Shown here: positions 33,406 to 42,319 of the stretch, in pieces
Numbering within the stretch: the first letter of the stretch is position 1
How the letters are laid out: each line of letters begins with the position of its first letter
Assembly (NCBI GenBank): GCA_017538365.1
Contig: JAFYIZ010000031.1
Coordinates: forward strand, 1 to 49,945
Direction: 5' to 3'
DNA: 49,945 nucleotides
Source: a bacterium
GTDB lineage: Bacteria > UBP6 > UBA1177
Position numbers and translations under genes: made by a program
Notes under the pieces: generated by a model
The model's database searches: none
Told to the model about the DNA's origin: nothing
Seen by the model: the letters and a program-made list of their open reading frames with translations, nothing else

Positions 33406-36024
33406 ATGAAAAAATTTTTGGTTGTTTTTGCTCTCCTGCTGTTTGTTGCAACAGTTTCGGCAGAACAGAAAAATCTCTTTGCTTCGGCTTCCGTCAAAAA
33501 AATCGACGGCGTCACGGCAATGGTTTCAGGACTTGACATTCAGGTTAAAGCGGATGCCGATTCTCTGAAAAAATTCATTAAAAACGATTTTTACAAGGCT
33601 TTCAACATCGGAAAAAATGTTGAACCGGAGCTTTTCCGCGCTATTCAGATCGACGATGCTTCGATTTACAAGTTCGTTCCTTTCTACAAGGGAATCAAAG
33701 TTGACGGTATCTACACCGTCATCACGATGAGAAACGGAAAAATCGACAAAATCAGCAACGGTCTTTCCGATATTGACATCGACGTCACGAAGATGATTTC
33801 CGAAAGTCAGGCACTTAAATCGGCTATGGCAGCAAGACACATGAAAGTAACGCCGAAAAATTATTCCGCAGAAAAACTCATTGTTCGTCATTTCGGCAAA
33901 TTCGTTCCCGCATACAAAATCAGATTCGCTCCGATAACCCTCGCAGACAGCCGTTATCATCTTGTCAACGCACTGACGGGCAAAGTTTTCAAATCGAGCC
34001 ACTCGACATACTTTGACGATCCTGCAGACCCGATATCTCCGGATGATCCTGCAGATTCCGATGTTCCGGACACCGGTGATACCGAACCCGATCCTGCAGA
34101 TTCCGGTGATACTGAAGAACCGGTTGAGCCGGCAAGAAAATGCGACGGCACGGAAACCAACAAGGCGAAAATCTGGAAGTTCAACCCGAATGTTACTCCC
34201 GACCTTGAAGAAGTCGAGCTGCCGTGGGTAGCTTCATGGGACGACAGCGAACTTACTCCGGAACTCCTGGGAACGCTTATCACCAGCCCGAATAACGACG
34301 GAGTCAGAGAAATCAAATCTTACAACTGCCCGGATGACGGCACGGTAATAGACATTTACGGCTTTATTAAAATTCATACATGCCATCCGATGCCTCTTGC
34401 AAACAAATGCGAGAACGGCAGCTTTATTTATGACGACTGTGACGGCGGGCATGAATTCTCGGAAGACAGTATAACGATCGACAAAATCGACAAATGCGCC
34501 GAAGTTTCTATGTATTACCACGCTTCCAAAATTTATGACTACATCAAGACACTTTACAAAGACATCGATTCCAAAAACGAATTCTCTCTCAATACAAATG
34601 TTGCAGGAAATCCGCTCAATGTAATCAGCAACTTTACAATGCCGGATCTTAGCGCAATCATGAACGGTTTCAGCGGCGGTGGCAGCAATGAAGGCGACAA
34701 CAAGCTCGTTCCGTTCGACAATGCGTTCTTCACTGAGGAACAGCCGATGCTCTCAATGTTGCTCGGAAATTTCGGCATAGAAGGCGATCTGCTCGTTTTC
34801 GGTCAGGGAACCGCTGCTGATCTCGGTTACGACGGCGATGTCGTTTATCACGAATTCGGTCACGCTACGATTTACACTGCCGGAATTACCGGTCTTGAAT
34901 TCCAGGACAAATACGGTCTTACTGTTGAGCCGGGCGCTCTTCACGAAGGTATGGCAGATACTTTCGCTTTCATTATGACCGACAACACCTGCACCGGAGA
35001 ATACGCTTCAGAAGGTTTTGTTAAAGCAGATCCGAGATACGCAGCTTCAATGGATACCGAAGTTGTAGACGGCAAAGAAATTTACTGCATGAGAAGCGCT
35101 CTCAACAAGAAAAAAGTTTTTGAAGATTTCGTCGGCGAAGTCCACTGGGACGGTCAGCCGCTCCTTGCTTCGAACTGGGATATTTACCAGCTCATCAAAG
35201 GAAGTGATACCGACACGCAGAAACACCGCGACAATCTGGCTAAACTTTTCCTCAAAACGCTCTATTCGATAGGCGATGCGGACGCTTCCTACAAACTTTG
35301 GGCTGAAACTCTTATGTCTGAAGTCGAAAAAGACGACAACTTCAAAGGCAAAGCAGCTGAAATTAAGAAAATTCTTGAAGACAGAAATTTCTTTGAAGAA
35401 GTTCGTGCACGCAGCGTAAACGAAAAAATCAACGATACGATGTATATTCCTGCCGGCGGTGATAACGAAGGTCAGGGAAGCAACGATCCGACCGGCGGTA
35501 TGCTCGGCGGCGGAGAGAGCGGAATCACTGTTTTGGACGGTGACGAAGAAATTAAGGTAGGACCGGCTTATATTCAGTACTACTTCGATGTTCCGGCTGA
35601 CGCTGAAAAAGATGCTCTCAAAGTCAGCGCTATAGTTGCGGCAAACAGCACAGATTCAATGCTCGGCGGCGGCAGCAACCAGAAACCCAAACTGGAAATT
35701 TATTACAGAAAAGGTGCTCCTGTTGAATACTCGGAAGACGGTGAAGTCAAAAAAGACGGAAAATCAACCGGTGATGCGTCAAAAGGCTGGTTCATCCCCA
35801 ATGTCGAAAAGGGTGAAAGATACTACATCCAGTTCGTGAATGTTTCAGCGACTGCCGCAGCTGCTGCAGCTATTTCTGTTGAAACTTCCGATGCTCCTGC
35901 GGGTTCCGAAGTTACGGACGAAGACACCGACGCTACACCTGATGACGAAATGAGTTACGGCGACGACGAAACTCAGGAAGAAGGCAAGAAGAAAAAATCA
36001 AGCGGCTGTTCGCTTGTTCTTTAA
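33406..36024 (+). CDS. Secreted zinc metallopeptidase (thermolysin/fungalysin-like)
   Basis: 872 residues. Signal peptide MKKFLVVFALLLFVATVSAE; FTP/PepSY-like propeptide (FVPFYKGIKVDGIYTVI...YHLVNALTGKVFKSS, to about residue 205); Asp/Pro-rich linker (about 205-245); then a catalytic part with VVYHEFGHATIY, zinc ligands His482 and His486, catalytic Glu483, and a second motif LHEGMADTF, whose Glu514 is a plausible third ligand. The 32-residue spacing is closer to M36 than to M4. A C-terminal jelly-roll-like region and an acidic/Lys tail ending SSGCSLVL follow. ATG 33406 is chosen over an upstream in-frame codon at 33394 because of GGAGG and the signal. Extracellular proteolysis expected; substrate unknown. 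Confidence 0.85.
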   Translation: MKKFLVVFALLLFVATVSAEQKNLFASASVKKIDGVTAMVSGLDIQVKADADSLKKFIKNDFYKAFNIGKNVEPELFRAIQIDDASIYKFVPFYKGIKVDGIYTVITMRNGKIDKISNGLSDIDIDVTKMISESQALKSAMAARHMKVTPKNYSAEKLIVRHFGKFVPAYKIRFAPITLADSRYHLVNALTGKVFKSSHSTYFDDPADPISPDDPADSDVPDTGDTEPDPADSGDTEEPVEPARKCDGTETNKAKIWKFNPNVTPDLEEVELPWVASWDDSELTPELLGTLITSPNNDGVREIKSYNCPDDGTVIDIYGFIKIHTCHPMPLANKCENGSFIYDDCDGGHEFSEDSITIDKIDKCAEVSMYYHASKIYDYIKTLYKDIDSKNEFSLNTNVAGNPLNVISNFTMPDLSAIMNGFSGGGSNEGDNKLVPFDNAFFTEEQPMLSMLLGNFGIEGDLLVFGQGTAADLGYDGDVVYHEFGHATIYTAGITGLEFQDKYGLTVEPGALHEGMADTFAFIMTDNTCTGEYASEGFVKADPRYAASMDTEVVDGKEIYCMRSALNKKKVFEDFVGEVHWDGQPLLASNWDIYQLIKGSDTDTQKHRDNLAKLFLKTLYSIGDADASYKLWAETLMSEVEKDDNFKGKAAEIKKILEDRNFFEEVRARSVNEKINDTMYIPAGGDNEGQGSNDPTGGMLGGGESGITVLDGDEEIKVGPAYIQYYFDVPADAEKDALKVSAIVAANSTDSMLGGGSNQKPKLEIYYRKGAPVEYSEDGEVKKDGKSTGDASKGWFIPNVEKGERYYIQFVNVSATAAAAAAISVETSDAPAGSEVTDEDTDATPDDEMSYGDDETQEEGKKKKSSGCSLVL

Positions 36025-36100
36025 TTCCGTAAACAACTCCATCTCGAATAAAACGCAAATTTAACCATTTGAAATCAAAAAGGATTTTCTTAAAAAACCC

Positions 36101-36128
36101 TTGACAAATAAAGAGTTTTGAGTATAAT
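36101..36128 (+). promoter_or_regulatory. carD promoter
   Basis: Perfect TTGACA (36101-36106), 16 bp, perfect TATAAT (36123-36128), then GACCGCG. The strongest promoter in the window by eye. Confidence 0.88.
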
Positions 36129-36163
36129 GACCGCGTTTTTGTTCTTACTTTTCGGAGGTTTTT

Positions 36164-36685
36164 ATGGGACAGTTCAAACCCGAAGATCTGGCGGTTTACC
36201 CTAATTACGGAGTCGGAAAAGTCGTTTCCGTCGAATCGAGAATGATGGGAAATGCCGAAGTTTCCTGCTATGTCGTGAATATTCTTTCAGACAGTTCGAA
36301 AGTCGTTATCGTTCCTGTTGATTCTGCCGAGCAGATGGGACTCAGGACTTTGATCGGACCTGATGAAATCCATGATGTTTACGCCTGCTTCAAATACAAA
36401 AATCTCGATCTTTTGAAAATGAACTGGAACAGGCGCTACAGATCGCTTCAGGAAAAGATGAAAACCGGAAAAGTCACCGACGTTGCGACCGTCATTTCCG
36501 ATCTGATGTTCCTCAAAAAAAGAAAAGGACTGAGTTACGGTGAGGAGAGACTTCTCAACGATGCGGAAGATATTCTTGCCACGGAACTTTCCATAATCGA
36601 AAAACTTCCGAAAGAAGAAGTTGTCACAAAAATCCACAACAGTTTCAAAACAAAAGAACCTAAAGAAGTAAAAGCTGAAGCTTAA
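36164..36685 (+). CDS. carD: CarD-family transcriptional regulator
   Basis: 173 residues. The N-terminal RNA-polymerase-interacting Tudor-like domain (residues about 1-60) reads FKPEDLAVYPNYGVGKVVSVES...YVVNI...VVIVPVDSAEQMGLRTLI; the rest is the helical DNA-contacting domain (WNRRYRSLQEKMKTGKVTDVATVISDLMFLKKRKGLSYGEERLL). CarD binds the RNA polymerase beta subunit and stabilises open complexes, notably at rRNA and growth-related promoters in Myxococcus and mycobacteria. ATG 36164 follows CGGAGG. Own strong promoter. It is followed without any gap by a small unknown gene. It lacks the AT-hook extension of the enhancer-type myxobacterial CarD. Confidence 0.9.
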   Translation: MGQFKPEDLAVYPNYGVGKVVSVESRMMGNAEVSCYVVNILSDSSKVVIVPVDSAEQMGLRTLIGPDEIHDVYACFKYKNLDLLKMNWNRRYRSLQEKMKTGKVTDVATVISDLMFLKKRKGLSYGEERLLNDAEDILATELSIIEKLPKEEVVTKIHNSFKTKEPKEVKAEA

Positions 36686-37036
36686 ATGATAACCGTAACC
36701 CCTGACACTCTGGTCACAGGCATTGACAGGTGGTATCTCGAAAAACTGCTTGATTTTGATTTTTTCTGGTATGCGCAACCGTTCGAACACTCGAAATCAA
36801 AAGGTTTTATTGTTCCCAAAAAAGATTTTTCACTCAAAATTCCTATGACTCTGGTTGTTGACCTCAGCGAAACCGGAAAAGAGAGCGTTTTTTCGTTTGA
36901 TCCCGCAAAAACCGTTTTCTACTCGGAAGAGTGGCGCGGAAACGCTTCGGCTGCCGCCTCTTTTGTGAAAAATATCGTCAACTTTTCAAACGGCAGAGCC
37001 GATTTCGTGAAAAAAGATTACAGGATAACTGCTTAG
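36686..37036 (+). CDS. Small conserved-looking protein of unknown function
   Basis: 116 residues, no family recognised. The ATG directly follows the carD stop (TAAATG), so it is translated by coupling with carD and its product may act with it. The protein is soluble-looking, mixed alpha/beta, with an aromatic cluster (WYLEKLLDFDFFWYAQPF) and a possible strand pair MTLVVDLSETGKESVF. No signal peptide, membrane segment or metal motif. Codon use matches its neighbours, supporting a real gene. Confidence 0.7.
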   Translation: MITVTPDTLVTGIDRWYLEKLLDFDFFWYAQPFEHSKSKGFIVPKKDFSLKIPMTLVVDLSETGKESVFSFDPAKTVFYSEEWRGNASAAASFVKNIVNFSNGRADFVKKDYRITA

Positions 37037-37058
37037 CACTTATTTTATTTATAAAAAA

Positions 37059-37086
37059 TTGCTTTTTTTCCCTTTTAATGTAATAT
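37059..37086 (+). promoter_or_regulatory. Candidate promoter of the lol/bam run
   Basis: TTGCTT (37059-37064), 16 bp, TAATAT (37081-37086), then CGCGCGC. Leader of about 50 bases to ATG 37143. Confidence 0.45.
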
Positions 37087-37142
37087 CGCGCGCAATTTTG
37101 TTAGTTGTTGACAAGACGAATAAATTATGTTTGAGGTTTGAA

Positions 37143-37973
37143 ATGATTAAGTTAGTGATTTTTTTGATTTTTTCGGCTATTTTTTGTTCATGTGCGTCTG
37201 AACCTGCTGCGAAAGAGGATAAACCTTCTTCCGCAAGAACTTCCGCTGCGGCAAAAGAAATGAAGGAACGTTACAAACTCACTTCCAAAGGTGACGAGAT
37301 CAGGTTTGACGGCAATGTCTACGAGATCAAGCAGTACGATGTCAACAAAGACAAAAAGCCTGATATTCTTAATGTTTTCAAGAAGGTTCCGAACGAAAAG
37401 GGCGGCAACGATCTTTTGATTTCTGTCAAAATGATGGATCTTAACCACGATTCGAGAATCGACGTATGGCGCTACTTCAACGAAGAAACGGGCGCTGTCG
37501 TCAAAGAAGAGCTCGATCTCGATTTCGACAACAAAGTTGACCGCATCGACTACTTTATCGGCGGTATCGTAGTAAGAAGCGAATTCGATTTCCAGTTCGA
37601 TGAAAAAGCCGACATTATCAAAAATTACGATGAACTTGGTCAGATCGTAGCGGTAGAATCAGACCAGAACGGTGACGGCGTCATCGATTACTGGGAATAC
37701 TACAAAAACGGCGTTATCGAAAAAATCGAAAAAGATACCGATAAAGACGGCAAGCCCGATGTTTCCAAAATGCCGGGCGACGACGGTTTCAAGAGCATAG
37801 CTCCGGTTGACGAGAAACTGGAAGCAAAACCCGATGAAAATGTTCAGGAAAAACCGGAAGACGAAATAAAAGTCGAAATCGAAACTTCCGAAGAGCCGGA
37901 ACCCGCTGCGGCACAGCCTGCAAAAGAAGAACCGAAGCAGGAAGAAGCAAAACCGGCAGAAGAATCCAAATAG
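37143..37973 (+). CDS. Lipoprotein with Asp-rich Ca-binding-like loops
   Basis: 276 residues. Lipoprotein signal MIKLVIFLIFSAIFCSC, acylation at Cys17 (or Cys15). The middle holds repeats of D-x-N/D-x-D loops: VNKDKKPDIL, DLNHDSRIDVWRYF, DLDFDNKVDRIDYF, DQNGDGVIDYWEYY and DTDKDGKPDV, which resemble EF-hand or dockerin-type calcium loops alternating with aromatic strands. The C-terminal about 70 residues are Glu/Pro/Ala/Lys-rich. ATG 37143 is preferred over an earlier in-frame start at 37059 because GAGG and the signal begin here. It lies 34 bases before lolC, so it is probably cotranscribed with the lipoprotein-sorting genes. Function unknown. Confidence 0.75.
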   Translation: MIKLVIFLIFSAIFCSCASEPAAKEDKPSSARTSAAAKEMKERYKLTSKGDEIRFDGNVYEIKQYDVNKDKKPDILNVFKKVPNEKGGNDLLISVKMMDLNHDSRIDVWRYFNEETGAVVKEELDLDFDNKVDRIDYFIGGIVVRSEFDFQFDEKADIIKNYDELGQIVAVESDQNGDGVIDYWEYYKNGVIEKIEKDTDKDGKPDVSKMPGDDGFKSIAPVDEKLEAKPDENVQEKPEDEIKVEIETSEEPEPAAAQPAKEEPKQEEAKPAEESK

Positions 37974-38007
37974 TTCCGCGTTCCATTTCTCATTTCAAGA
38001 GATCTGA

Positions 38008-39306
38008 ATGAGTGAATTTATAAGGTTTATCGCTTTAAGATACTTCACTCAAAGTCACCGCAAACACACCCTTTCTTTAATTTCGCTGATTTCGGTACTG
38101 GGACTTTCGCTCGGTGTCGCGACCTTGATAATCGTCCTTTCGGTCATGGACGGTCTGATCGCGAAAACTGAGGAAATCGTTCTCAAATCGACAACTCACG
38201 CCAACGTTTACAGGCTTATAGGAAATTTCGACACCTACAACGAAGTCGCTCGTCAGGTGCAGTCTATCCCCGGTGTTCTCGGAGCAACTCCGGTCGTTTT
38301 CAAAGAGGCTCTTCTGATGTCCGAAAAAGGGCTTGCGACAGCGTTTTTGAACGGTATCGACCCCGTTGGCTACAAAAAAATCTCCGATTTGTCGGAACTC
38401 GTAGTCAAAGGAGAGTATGAATGTCTGGCAAAAGGGGACAGGTGCAGATATGTCGCGAAAAATCTTTTTGAAATGAGCGAACTGGACGATTTCTTGGGTG
38501 AAAAACCGCAGCTTTTTCCGGCAATTCTGGGTGTTGACCTTGCAGCAAAACTTCAGGTTTCACCCGGCGACATCATTTCTCTCGTCACTTCGGGAAGCAG
38601 AAAAACTGTCGGTGAAGACGCAGTTCCGGTAAGCGGAAATTTAGTCGTTGCCGGAATTTTTGAATCTGGAATGTACGACTACGATTCGCGTTATCTCTAC
38701 GCCGGACTTGAAGAAACACAGAAACTTCTTGAGATCGGACACAATGTCAGTTTTGTTTCGACAAAAGTCGACGAACCGGGAAAAATCCTTGATTTCAAAG
38801 GGCTGATGACTGACCGTGTCGGCGGTTTTCCTTTTGCAGTTCAGGATTGGCGCGATCTCCACAAGACGACTTTAAAATTTTTCCACCTGCAGAAACTGAT
38901 AATGTTCATAATCCTCGTTTTTATCGCTGTCGTCGCTTCGTTCGGAATAATTACAACGCTGATCATGCTGGTTATCGACAAGACACGGGAAGTTTCGATT
39001 CTGCGCTCTATCGGCGCGAAAAAACGGGTTATCCGCGGAATTTTTATGCTTGACGGCTTCATAATCGGTCTTCTGGGAACTTTTTTCGGCTCTGTTTTCG
39101 CCGTTTTGATATGTCTTCTACTGAAAAACGTCGAATTTCAGATAAGCAAAGAGGTTTACTTTTTTTCGACTCTGCCGGTGCAGATGTCGTTTATGACCTT
39201 TGCGGTCGTTATTTTTTCAACGCTTATGATCTCGGTCGCAGCAACGCTTTATCCGAGCATCAAAGCTTCCGGAATTACTCCGGTAGAGGGGCTTAGACAT
39301 GAGTGA
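38008..39306 (+). CDS. lolC: Lipoprotein-releasing ABC transporter permease (LolC/LolE type)
   Basis: 432 residues. One helix near the N-terminus (HTLSLISLISVLGLSLGVATLIIVLSVMDG), a large periplasmic domain (about 55-290), then three C-terminal helices with LVIDKTREVSILRSIGAKKRVIRGIFMLDGFIIGLLG, the FtsX-type coupling region. It extracts mature lipoproteins from the inner membrane for transfer to LolA. Only one permease gene is present, so the complex may contain two identical permeases, as proposed for lineages with a single LolF-like protein. Overlaps lolD by 8 bases. The local abundance of lipoprotein genes fits its role. Confidence 0.93.
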   Translation: MSEFIRFIALRYFTQSHRKHTLSLISLISVLGLSLGVATLIIVLSVMDGLIAKTEEIVLKSTTHANVYRLIGNFDTYNEVARQVQSIPGVLGATPVVFKEALLMSEKGLATAFLNGIDPVGYKKISDLSELVVKGEYECLAKGDRCRYVAKNLFEMSELDDFLGEKPQLFPAILGVDLAAKLQVSPGDIISLVTSGSRKTVGEDAVPVSGNLVVAGIFESGMYDYDSRYLYAGLEETQKLLEIGHNVSFVSTKVDEPGKILDFKGLMTDRVGGFPFAVQDWRDLHKTTLKFFHLQKLIMFIILVFIAVVASFGIITTLIMLVIDKTREVSILRSIGAKKRVIRGIFMLDGFIIGLLGTFFGSVFAVLICLLLKNVEFQISKEVYFFSTLPVQMSFMTFAVVIFSTLMISVAATLYPSIKASGITPVEGLRHE

Positions 39307-39979
39307 AAACACGATTCTTGCTTTGGAAAACATAAAAAAATCGTACTTCGTCGAAGGTCACAGGATCGACGTTCTGCGCGGCGTGAATCTGGAAATGAAA
39401 GAGGGCGAGCACCTTTCCCTCACCGGAAAAAGCGGCTCGGGAAAATCGACTCTGCTCAATATCATGGCGACTTTGGAAAAGCCTGACAGCGGAAAGATCC
39501 TGCTCAAAGGCGAAGAACCGTCGAAGTTTTCCGATTCGAAACTGAGTTCGTTCAGAAACCGCGAAATCGGGATAGTTTTCCAGTTTCACCACCTTCTGCC
39601 CGAGTTCACGGCGCTTGAGAACGTCGCAATTCCGCTCATGCTCACTCAGTCGAAAAAAACGGCTCTCGAAAAAGCGGAAAAAATGCTTGAAAGAGTCGCT
39701 CTGACGCACCGCTTGAACCACAAACCGGCTGAACTTTCCGGCGGAGAGCAGCAGAGAGTCGCCATTGCAAGGGCGCTTGTCACAGAGCCGTCGCTTCTTT
39801 TGATGGACGAACCTACCGGAAATCTGGACAATGAGACGGGAAAAATGATAATAGCACTCATTCTTTCCATTGCTGAGGAAAGAAATTTGACGACTCTTTT
39901 CGTGACGCACAATCAGGATTTTGCCGCGGAAATGGGAAGAGTAATTGAGATAAGCGAAGGAGTTATCCGCAGTATATGA
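39299..39979 (+). CDS. lolD: Lipoprotein-releasing ABC transporter ATPase LolD
   Basis: 226 residues, standard length. Cytoplasmic ATPase that powers lipoprotein release through LolC. Walker A GKSGSGKST, Q-loop VFQFHHLLPEFTALENV (the LLPEFTALEN stretch is characteristic of LolD), signature LSGGEQQRVAIARAL, Walker B LLLMDEPTGNLD and switch His VTHNQD are all intact. ATG 39299 overlaps the lolC stop by 8 bases, and its own stop overlaps bamA by 4 (ATGA): tight translational coupling. Confidence 0.95.
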   Translation: MSENTILALENIKKSYFVEGHRIDVLRGVNLEMKEGEHLSLTGKSGSGKSTLLNIMATLEKPDSGKILLKGEEPSKFSDSKLSSFRNREIGIVFQFHHLLPEFTALENVAIPLMLTQSKKTALEKAEKMLERVALTHRLNHKPAELSGGEQQRVAIARALVTEPSLLLMDEPTGNLDNETGKMIIALILSIAEERNLTTLFVTHNQDFAAEMGRVIEISEGVIRSI

Positions 39980-42309
39980 ATAAATTTTTTCTTTTTTTCG
40001 CTATATTTCTTCTTTTTCTGCCGCTTTTTTCTCTGCAGGTGGACGATGTCGCGGTCGAAGGAACCATCAGGACCGAGCAGTCTATTCTTACGCAGTATTT
40101 TAAGGAAAAACGTGATTACAGCGAGAAAGAGATAAACGAGATCCTTGAAAAGATCATAGCGATCGAGATCTTCGAGGATGTTTCGATCTATTACGACGAT
40201 GCGAAACATCTGCTTAAATTCAAGGTTGTCGAGTTTCCGATAATCCGTTCGGTAAAATTTTCGGGAAACAAAAAAATCGACAGCGACGACATCAAGGAAG
40301 TTCTCACTGTTAAGAAAAACGAACTTCTCGATATGAACAAAATTTCTAAAAATACAGCAGCAATTCTCGGTGTTTACCATGACAAGGGATACCTTTCGGC
40401 AACTGTTGACGCCGATGTCGCAATAAACAAGGAAAAACAGGAAGTCAACATTGATTTCAAGATTTCGGAAGGCAAAAAAAGCCGCGTCAAAAAAGTGACG
40501 ATCGTCGGAAACAAATACCTTGAAGAAGCTGAACTCAAAAAGTATATGAGCGTTCAGGAAGACGGACTTTTCTCAATATTCAGCGACGGCGGCTACAAAA
40601 AAAGCGCGCTCGAAGAGAGCATGGGGGCGATAACCTATCTCTACAATGAAAACGGTTTTGTCGATGTCAAAGTCTCCAAGCCGACAGTCACGATTTCAAA
40701 AGACAAGCGTGACATCTACATTTCATACATCGTTGAAGAGGGAAAACGCTATAAAGTCGGCAAATACGAGGTTGAAGGAGACACGCTCGACAGCGGTAAA
40801 CTGCCTGACATGAAGTTCACGCAGAAACCCGGCGAATGGTATCAGCACTCCAAAACAATCAAAGATTTCGAAACCTTGAAGAAAATTTACGGCAACGAAG
40901 GTTATCCTTTTGTCGAAATACTTCCCGGCAGACATCTTGACGACAGACAGCAGTCGGTCGACATGAATTTCATCGTCAGAAAAGGGGAGAAGTGCTTTAT
41001 TGAAGAGGTTTCGTTTGCCGGCAACGACAGGACGCGCGACAAAGTTCTGCGCCGCGAAATGGAGATTTCCGAGGGCGATCTTTTCAACTATTCGCGTCAG
41101 AAAGAGAGCGAATACAACCTGAAAAGAACCGGTTTTTACGACGAAGTAAAAATCGAAGTCGTCAAAGGCTCGTCCCCCAACATGGCGAAGATGGTCGTCA
41201 CGGTCAAAGAGCGCAAAAGCGGAACATTCAACGTCGGCGCAGGTTTCTCGTCGTTCGAAAGTTTCCTTTTCAACGCAAAAGTCGAGCAGAACAACTTCCT
41301 GGGCTACGGTCAGAGCCTCAGCTTGGCAGGTCAGCTCAGCAAAATGAGAAGGGAAGTAAGCCTCAGCTTCTACGAGCCGTGGTTTGTCGATTCGAATGTT
41401 TCGTTCAATGTTTCGTTCTACTACAGATACTTGAACTACGATTCAGACATTTACGAATACTACGCCGACTACAGCCAGAACAGCTTCGGTTTCAGCGTTA
41501 CGTTCGGTATTCCGCTTGCGAAATATCTGCGCGCTTACCTGGGCTACAAGCTGAAAAAAGTTGATATCAACGGCGCGACCGAGCATCAGATGAACTATCT
41601 TTACAGAGATATTTTTTCGTCAGGTCTAACGGCGCGGCTCGCTCTCGATATGAGAAACGACAGAATGTATGCGACGAAAGGAATCTACGTAATCGGCGGT
41701 GCAGAATACTTCCCGCGCTGGATGGGAAGCGACGAGGATATCCTCAACCTCGACTTCAACTTCAGGTGGTATCAGGAACTTTTCCTTGGTGTCGTTTTCA
41801 GGACGAATATCGAACTCGGCTACAATATCCACCTTCAGAACAAGCCGCTGCCGTATGCCGAAAGATTCAAACTCGGCGGAATGTACAGCGTCCGCGGATA
41901 TCCGTTCTATTCGATCGGACCGAATCACGACCGCAGCGACACCGACTACAACATCCCGACCGACGGAAAAGACCCGACAAGTTCGACTTATCCCTACATC
42001 ATCGGCGGCGACAAGCAGTTCATAATGAACAACGAGCTTGAGATCCCGATAGTCAAATCGATGAGGATAAGCATCGTGGGATTCGTCGACCTCGGCAACT
42101 CGTGGGCAAAAGACGAGCATCTTTTCTACATCAATTCGAAGGATAAGGATATTTACGACCTTCCGCTCGGTGTTTTGTGGAGTGCCGGATTCGGTCTTAG
42201 ATGGGTAACGCCTATGGCTCCGCTTTCTTTCGAATGGGGATTCCCGCTTACTCCGAGACCGGGAGATCCGAAATTCCAGTTTGAATTCAACATTAAAAAC
42301 TCATTCTGA
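39976..42309 (+). CDS. bamA: Outer-membrane protein assembly factor BamA
   Basis: 777 residues. Signal peptide MNKFFLFFAIFLLFLPLFSL, about five POTRA repeats (to about residue 410; for example VKFSGNKKIDSDDIKEVL, VSFAGNDRTRDKVLRREMEISEGD), then a 16-strand barrel from FNVGAGFSSFESF to the end. The barrel lock motif appears as VRGYPF (usually VRGF). Terminal Phe as expected. BamA inserts beta-barrel proteins such as the porin at 10409. Location after lolC-lolD matches the order common in deltaproteobacterial genomes, though the skp-lpxD genes that often follow are missing and apbE follows instead. Confidence 0.94.
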   Translation: MNKFFLFFAIFLLFLPLFSLQVDDVAVEGTIRTEQSILTQYFKEKRDYSEKEINEILEKIIAIEIFEDVSIYYDDAKHLLKFKVVEFPIIRSVKFSGNKKIDSDDIKEVLTVKKNELLDMNKISKNTAAILGVYHDKGYLSATVDADVAINKEKQEVNIDFKISEGKKSRVKKVTIVGNKYLEEAELKKYMSVQEDGLFSIFSDGGYKKSALEESMGAITYLYNENGFVDVKVSKPTVTISKDKRDIYISYIVEEGKRYKVGKYEVEGDTLDSGKLPDMKFTQKPGEWYQHSKTIKDFETLKKIYGNEGYPFVEILPGRHLDDRQQSVDMNFIVRKGEKCFIEEVSFAGNDRTRDKVLRREMEISEGDLFNYSRQKESEYNLKRTGFYDEVKIEVVKGSSPNMAKMVVTVKERKSGTFNVGAGFSSFESFLFNAKVEQNNFLGYGQSLSLAGQLSKMRREVSLSFYEPWFVDSNVSFNVSFYYRYLNYDSDIYEYYADYSQNSFGFSVTFGIPLAKYLRAYLGYKLKKVDINGATEHQMNYLYRDIFSSGLTARLALDMRNDRMYATKGIYVIGGAEYFPRWMGSDEDILNLDFNFRWYQELFLGVVFRTNIELGYNIHLQNKPLPYAERFKLGGMYSVRGYPFYSIGPNHDRSDTDYNIPTDGKDPTSSTYPYIIGGDKQFIMNNELEIPIVKSMRISIVGFVDLGNSWAKDEHLFYINSKDKDIYDLPLGVLWSAGFGLRWVTPMAPLSFEWGFPLTPRPGDPKFQFEFNIKNSF

Positions 42310-42319
42310 CGGAGCACGC

